Assembly: GCA_963791315.1 (NCBI GenBank)
Contig: CAWBRQ010000004.1
Span: 37,192-101,191, forward strand
Source: JACCZX01 sp963791315
GTDB lineage: Bacteria > Pseudomonadota > Gammaproteobacteria > Burkholderiales > Burkholderiaceae_F
DNA: 64,000 nt
Reading direction: 5' to 3'
The notes beneath the pieces were generated by a model. That model did not search any database and had not been told where the DNA came from. It saw nothing but the letters and a program-made list of their open reading frames with translations. Positions 63,904-64,000 of the stretch are shown piece after piece (position 1 is the first letter of the stretch; each line of letters starts with the position of its first letter). The position numbers and the translations under genes were made by a program.

Positions 63904-64000
63904 ACGCAGTACCTCCTGCATTACCGGACTCGCCGGTGCCGTCGCCCTGCGTTCGGTTTGCAGAATGGATGCGGCCAGCGGGTGGTGTGAGGGCTGATTG
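63900..64000 (+). CDS. DUF1289 family protein, N-terminal part (frameshifted, cut by edge)
   Basis: A TTG at 63900 overlapping the thioesterase stop opens a frame with PDSPVPSPCVRF. After one missing base (near 63957) it continues RMDAASGWCEG. This fits the DUF1289 pattern SPCVRxCxMD...GxCxGC, small cysteine-rich proteins of unknown function. Only about 33 codons are in the window and a second indel near 63996 is possible, so the call is tentative. Confidence 0.4.
   Translation, partial: MNAVPPALPDSPVPSPCVRFAEWMRPAGGVRAD

Overview
The window is chromosomal DNA from a GC-rich betaproteobacterium, probably Burkholderiales-like. The genus cannot be fixed from sequence alone. The evidence is the set of conserved neighbourhoods: birA-coaX, dacC-D-amino-acid transaminase-DUF493-lipB-lipA, mreB-mreC-mreD-mrdA-rodA-rlpA divergent from gatC-gatA-gatB, metX-metW, and a 1317-residue DUF3683 Fe-S flavoprotein. 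Genes are tightly packed, often with 4-bp stop/start overlaps. I see no tRNA, rRNA, transposase, integrase or CRISPR array, and no gene-free stretch above 300 bp.

Region 1 (1-11.5 kb) is a minus-strand aryl polyene pigment operon. It reads from a flavin halogenase-like protein and a MipA/OmpV porin through ApeG, ApeH, ApeI, a LolA-like carrier, an MMPL exporter, ApeO, ApeC and ApeP to a phosphopantetheinyl transferase cut by the left edge. A chorismatase of the XanB2 type is divergent from it and can supply the 3-hydroxybenzoate or 4-hydroxybenzoate starter. Halogenase plus XanB2 makes this look like a xanthomonadin-type pathway. Acyl carrier protein, ketoreductase and acyltransferase genes are not in the window.

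Region 2 (11.4-34.6 kb) is housekeeping: ilvA, srkA, the DUF3683 oxidoreductase, a HIT protein, a Bax-inhibitor-like membrane protein, coaX, birA, a VanZ protein, a 2Fe-2S ferredoxin, dacC, dat, lipB, lipA, a LemA/M48 protease operon, dolP, yraN, an LpoA-like gene and rsmI. Region 3 (34.6-45.5 kb) holds the rod-shape genes and the amidotransferase genes gatC, gatA and gatB, with a TPR gene between gatA and gatB. Region 4 (45.5-54 kb) has pyrE, an exonuclease III, ampG, metW, metX and small enzymes.

Region 5 (54-64 kb) is a leucine/isovalerate degradation locus: methylcrotonyl-CoA carboxylase beta and alpha subunits, acyl-CoA dehydrogenase, methylglutaconyl-CoA hydratase, HMG-CoA lyase and a thioesterase, plus an AI-2E type permease. 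Many single-base indels fall here. Correcting each restores a recognisable protein, and they hit unrelated genes on both strands, so sequence error near a contig end is at least as likely as real decay.

The most unusual structural signal is short palindromes at gene ends accompanied by a second copy of that gene end. The metX 3' end is duplicated (44 bp, 42 identical) around a GC-rich palindrome. The biotin carboxylase 5' end exists twice in frame around a double hairpin. A third palindrome lies in the rlpA signal-peptide codons.
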